NCBI GenBank assembly: GCA_016874715.1
Contig: VGTK01000018.1
Span: 1-45,852, forward strand
Reading direction: 5' to 3'
Length of the DNA: 45,852 nucleotides
DNA from: Deltaproteobacteria bacterium
Lineage (GTDB): Bacteria; Desulfobacterota; Binatia; UBA12015
Position numbers and translations under genes: made by a program. The notes below the pieces were generated by a model. It saw nothing but the letters and a program-made list of their open reading frames with translations, was not told the origin of the DNA and searched no databases. Position 1 is the first letter of the stretch; the number at the start of each line of letters is the position of its first letter. Positions 44,438 to 45,852 of this stretch are shown piece by piece.

Positions 44438-45694
44438 TCAGGCCGCGCTCTTGGTCACGATCGCCCGCGCGAAGCCGGGACCGGCGGCCTCGGCCGGAAT
44501 CTCGTCCTCCGGGCAGACCTCCACGTCCATCTGGATCAGGAGCGCGCCCTTGATGCCGCCGGCGATGCGCCGCGCGAGGTCGCGTCCCGCCTCCGCTCCC
44601 GCGAGGGCGGCGTCCTTGAGGCCGACGCGCACCGTGGCGCGCTCGAAGCTCTCGCCGGGGCGCTGCTCGACGACGATCTGGAAGCGTCCCGTACCGGGAA
44701 AGCGCGCGAGGTAGTCCGCGGCCGCGATCGGGTGGATCAGCACGCCCTTCACCTTGCGGATCGTGCCGACCTGTCCGAAGAACTCGACGCGCGGCTGCGG
44801 GTTGCCGCACGGGCAATCGCCCTCGAGCAGTCGGTAGGCGTCGCCCGGTGCGTACCGTACGAGCGGCAGGCCACGCGGTCCGAGGTGCGAGGCGATCAGC
44901 TCGCCGACGCCGCCCGCAGCGGCGGGCTCGCCGCTCTCGGGATCGAGGAACTCGCAGAACAGGTCGTTCTCCGAGAGGTGCATGCCCTGGTGCGCGCGGC
45001 ACTCGCCCGCGACCGGGCCGATCTGGGCCTCGCCGATGTGGTCGAAGAGCTCGACCCCGAACATGTCGTCGAGTTCGGCGCGCAGCTCGGGCGTGAGCTT
45101 CTCGGCGGTCGAGAACGCGACGCGGTACGGCATCTCGCGCCGCAGGTCGATGCCTTGCTCACGCGCGACGATGCCGATCTGCCGGAGGAAGCTCGGCACT
45201 CCCGCGTACACCGTTGCCCCGTAGGCGCGTGCGAGCTGGACCTGCATCTCGGTGTTGCCCACCCCGCCGTTGATGACGAGGCAGCCGAAGTGCTCGAACG
45301 CGCGGTGGATCCGCAGGCCGCCGGGCATGATGTGATAGTTGAGCGTCACGTGCGCCACGTCGCCGCGCCGGACGCCCATCGCCTCGATCTCCTTGACCAG
45401 TGCCGGCGTGCCCCCGCGCTCGGACGCGATGCGCGGGATGAAGATCGGTCCCGGGGACGTGTGCAGGCTCGCGAACTCTTCGCGCGAGACCGCGAGCAGC
45501 TCGCCGAACGGCGGTCGCTCGCGCTGCGTACGGACGAGGTCGGCCTTGCGCAGCAACGGGATGCGCCGCAGCTCTTCGGCCGTGACCTTCGCGGGATCGA
45601 TGCCCGCCGCGGTGAAGCGCTCCCGGTAGAACGGAACGCGCGCGACGACCCACACCAGCGTCTCGCGCAGGCGTTCCAGGCTTCCGGCGATCAC
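44438..45694 (-). CDS. Phenylacetate-CoA ligase family protein, non-canonical P-loop
   Basis: A 418-residue PaaK-like protein: VVARVPFYRERFTAAGID and IPLLRKADLVRTQ near the N-terminus, VYAGVPSFLRQIG, LFDHIGEAQIGPVAGECRAH, and LPLVRYAPGDAYRLLEGDCPCG before the hinge EFFGQVGTIRKVKGVLIHP. The ATP-binding loop reads HTSPGPIFIPR instead of SSGTTGKPT, so either a subfamily with a different loop or an altered activity is present. The C-terminal lysine motif is unclear. The start is taken as GTG at 45694: a -10-like TAGCGA lies exactly 7 nt upstream, with a -35 TTGCGG at 17 bp. An upstream GTG at 45757 is possible. It is the first gene of the operon in the window. Confidence 0.8.
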   Translation of the reverse strand: MIAGSLERLRETLVWVVARVPFYRERFTAAGIDPAKVTAEELRRIPLLRKADLVRTQRERPPFGELLAVSREEFASLHTSPGPIFIPRIASERGGTPALVKEIEAMGVRRGDVAHVTLNYHIMPGGLRIHRAFEHFGCLVINGGVGNTEMQVQLARAYGATVYAGVPSFLRQIGIVAREQGIDLRREMPYRVAFSTAEKLTPELRAELDDMFGVELFDHIGEAQIGPVAGECRAHQGMHLSENDLFCEFLDPESGEPAAAGGVGELIASHLGPRGLPLVRYAPGDAYRLLEGDCPCGNPQPRVEFFGQVGTIRKVKGVLIHPIAAADYLARFPGTGRFQIVVEQRPGESFERATVRVGLKDAALAGAEAGRDLARRIAGGIKGALLIQMDVEVCPEDEIPAEAAGPGFARAIVTKSAA

Positions 45695-45701
45695 ATAACG
45701 G

Positions 45702-45730
45702 TCGCTACAATCTGCGCCGGCCGCCCGCAA
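45702..45730 (-). promoter_or_regulatory. Operon promoter upstream of the first PaaK-like gene
   Basis: On the minus strand: -35 TTGCGG, 17-bp spacer, -10 TAGCGA (45707-45702), then 7 nt (CCGTTAT) to the GTG at 45694. No Shine-Dalgarno. The right 122 bp of the window beyond this point hold no gene I can support; a hairpin at 45800-45828 is visible. Confidence 0.45.
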
Positions 45731-45852
45731 GACGCGGCACGCTGCAGCGGCGCGCACGGACGCCGGAAATGCCCCGTCGCCGCGCGCGCGGGGGCGCGCA
45801 GGGCGGCGTCAGTCCCGGGAGCCGCCCTCGGAAGGCGAAGCCTCGGCCGCGC

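Noticed and set aside
45800..45828. Hairpin AGGGCGGC / GCCGCCCT at the right edge as a terminator or repeat copy
   Set aside because: It has an 8-bp stem and a 13-nt loop but no U-tract, and does not show the three-module order; the context is cut off by the window.

Overview
The window is very GC-rich, densely coded DNA, most likely chromosomal, from an uncultured Gram-negative bacterium. The gene mix is a housekeeping block beside many CoA-thioester enzymes, an F420-type luciferase-like oxidoreductase, CaiB/BaiF and PaaK homologues, an aminoglycoside-phosphotransferase-like protein and type IV pilin remnants. It resembles deltaproteobacterial lineages such as Candidatus Binatota. That placement is inference from gene content; no rRNA or tRNA is present to anchor it.

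Layout. 1-9.8 kb, minus strand: guaB, guaA, dnaE, hflX, a CDP-alcohol phosphatidyltransferase and a LolA-like outer-membrane protein. 10-14.2 kb: gamma-carbonic-anhydrase-like protein, quinone-reductase-like dehydrogenase, secreted cyclophilin, LLM-class oxidoreductase coupled to a small HIT-like zinc-binding protein, and a small helical protein. 14.2-19 kb: a PilB/GspE ATPase fused to a receiver domain that looks like a decayed gene, then typA and a prepilin. 19.3-31.1 kb: a parC-like and a parE-like topoisomerase subunit flank an I9-like lipoprotein, an arylsulfotransferase interrupted by an amber codon, an acyl-CoA dehydrogenase, a YheU-family protein, a fused SCOT-type CoA-transferase, an RlmD-type rRNA methyltransferase and a FAD-dependent amine oxidoreductase. 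31.3-36.4 kb: NDH-2 divergent from rhodanese and alpha/beta hydrolase, then an APH-like protein, a hypothetical protein and an enoyl-CoA hydratase. 36.3-45.7 kb, all minus strand: a likely operon of two PaaK homologues, a truncated adenylate-forming homologue, CaiB/BaiF transferase, enoyl-CoA hydratase and acyl-CoA ligase, followed by a SurA-N/thioredoxin-fold envelope protein whose 5' end carries a 9-copy 27-bp tandem repeat.

The dehydrogenase, SCOT, hydratases, ligases and CaiB proteins could jointly activate, transfer and beta-oxidise an organic acid (aromatic or branched); the substrate is not visible. Most operon joints are tight (ATGA overlaps at 21712, 39734 and 41778; TGATG at 13600), implying translational coupling.

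The non-coding DNA is the most unusual part: (i) a three-copy, two-hairpin repeat with compensatory stem changes; (ii) a second dispersed repeat with three copies, two in tandem; (iii) recent tandem duplications in leaders and coding ends; (iv) -10-like hexamers placed 6-9 nt before the start codons of many first genes, suggesting leaderless transcripts, while genes inside operons have clear Shine-Dalgarno sites. No CRISPR array, insertion sequence, prophage or RNA gene was recognised.
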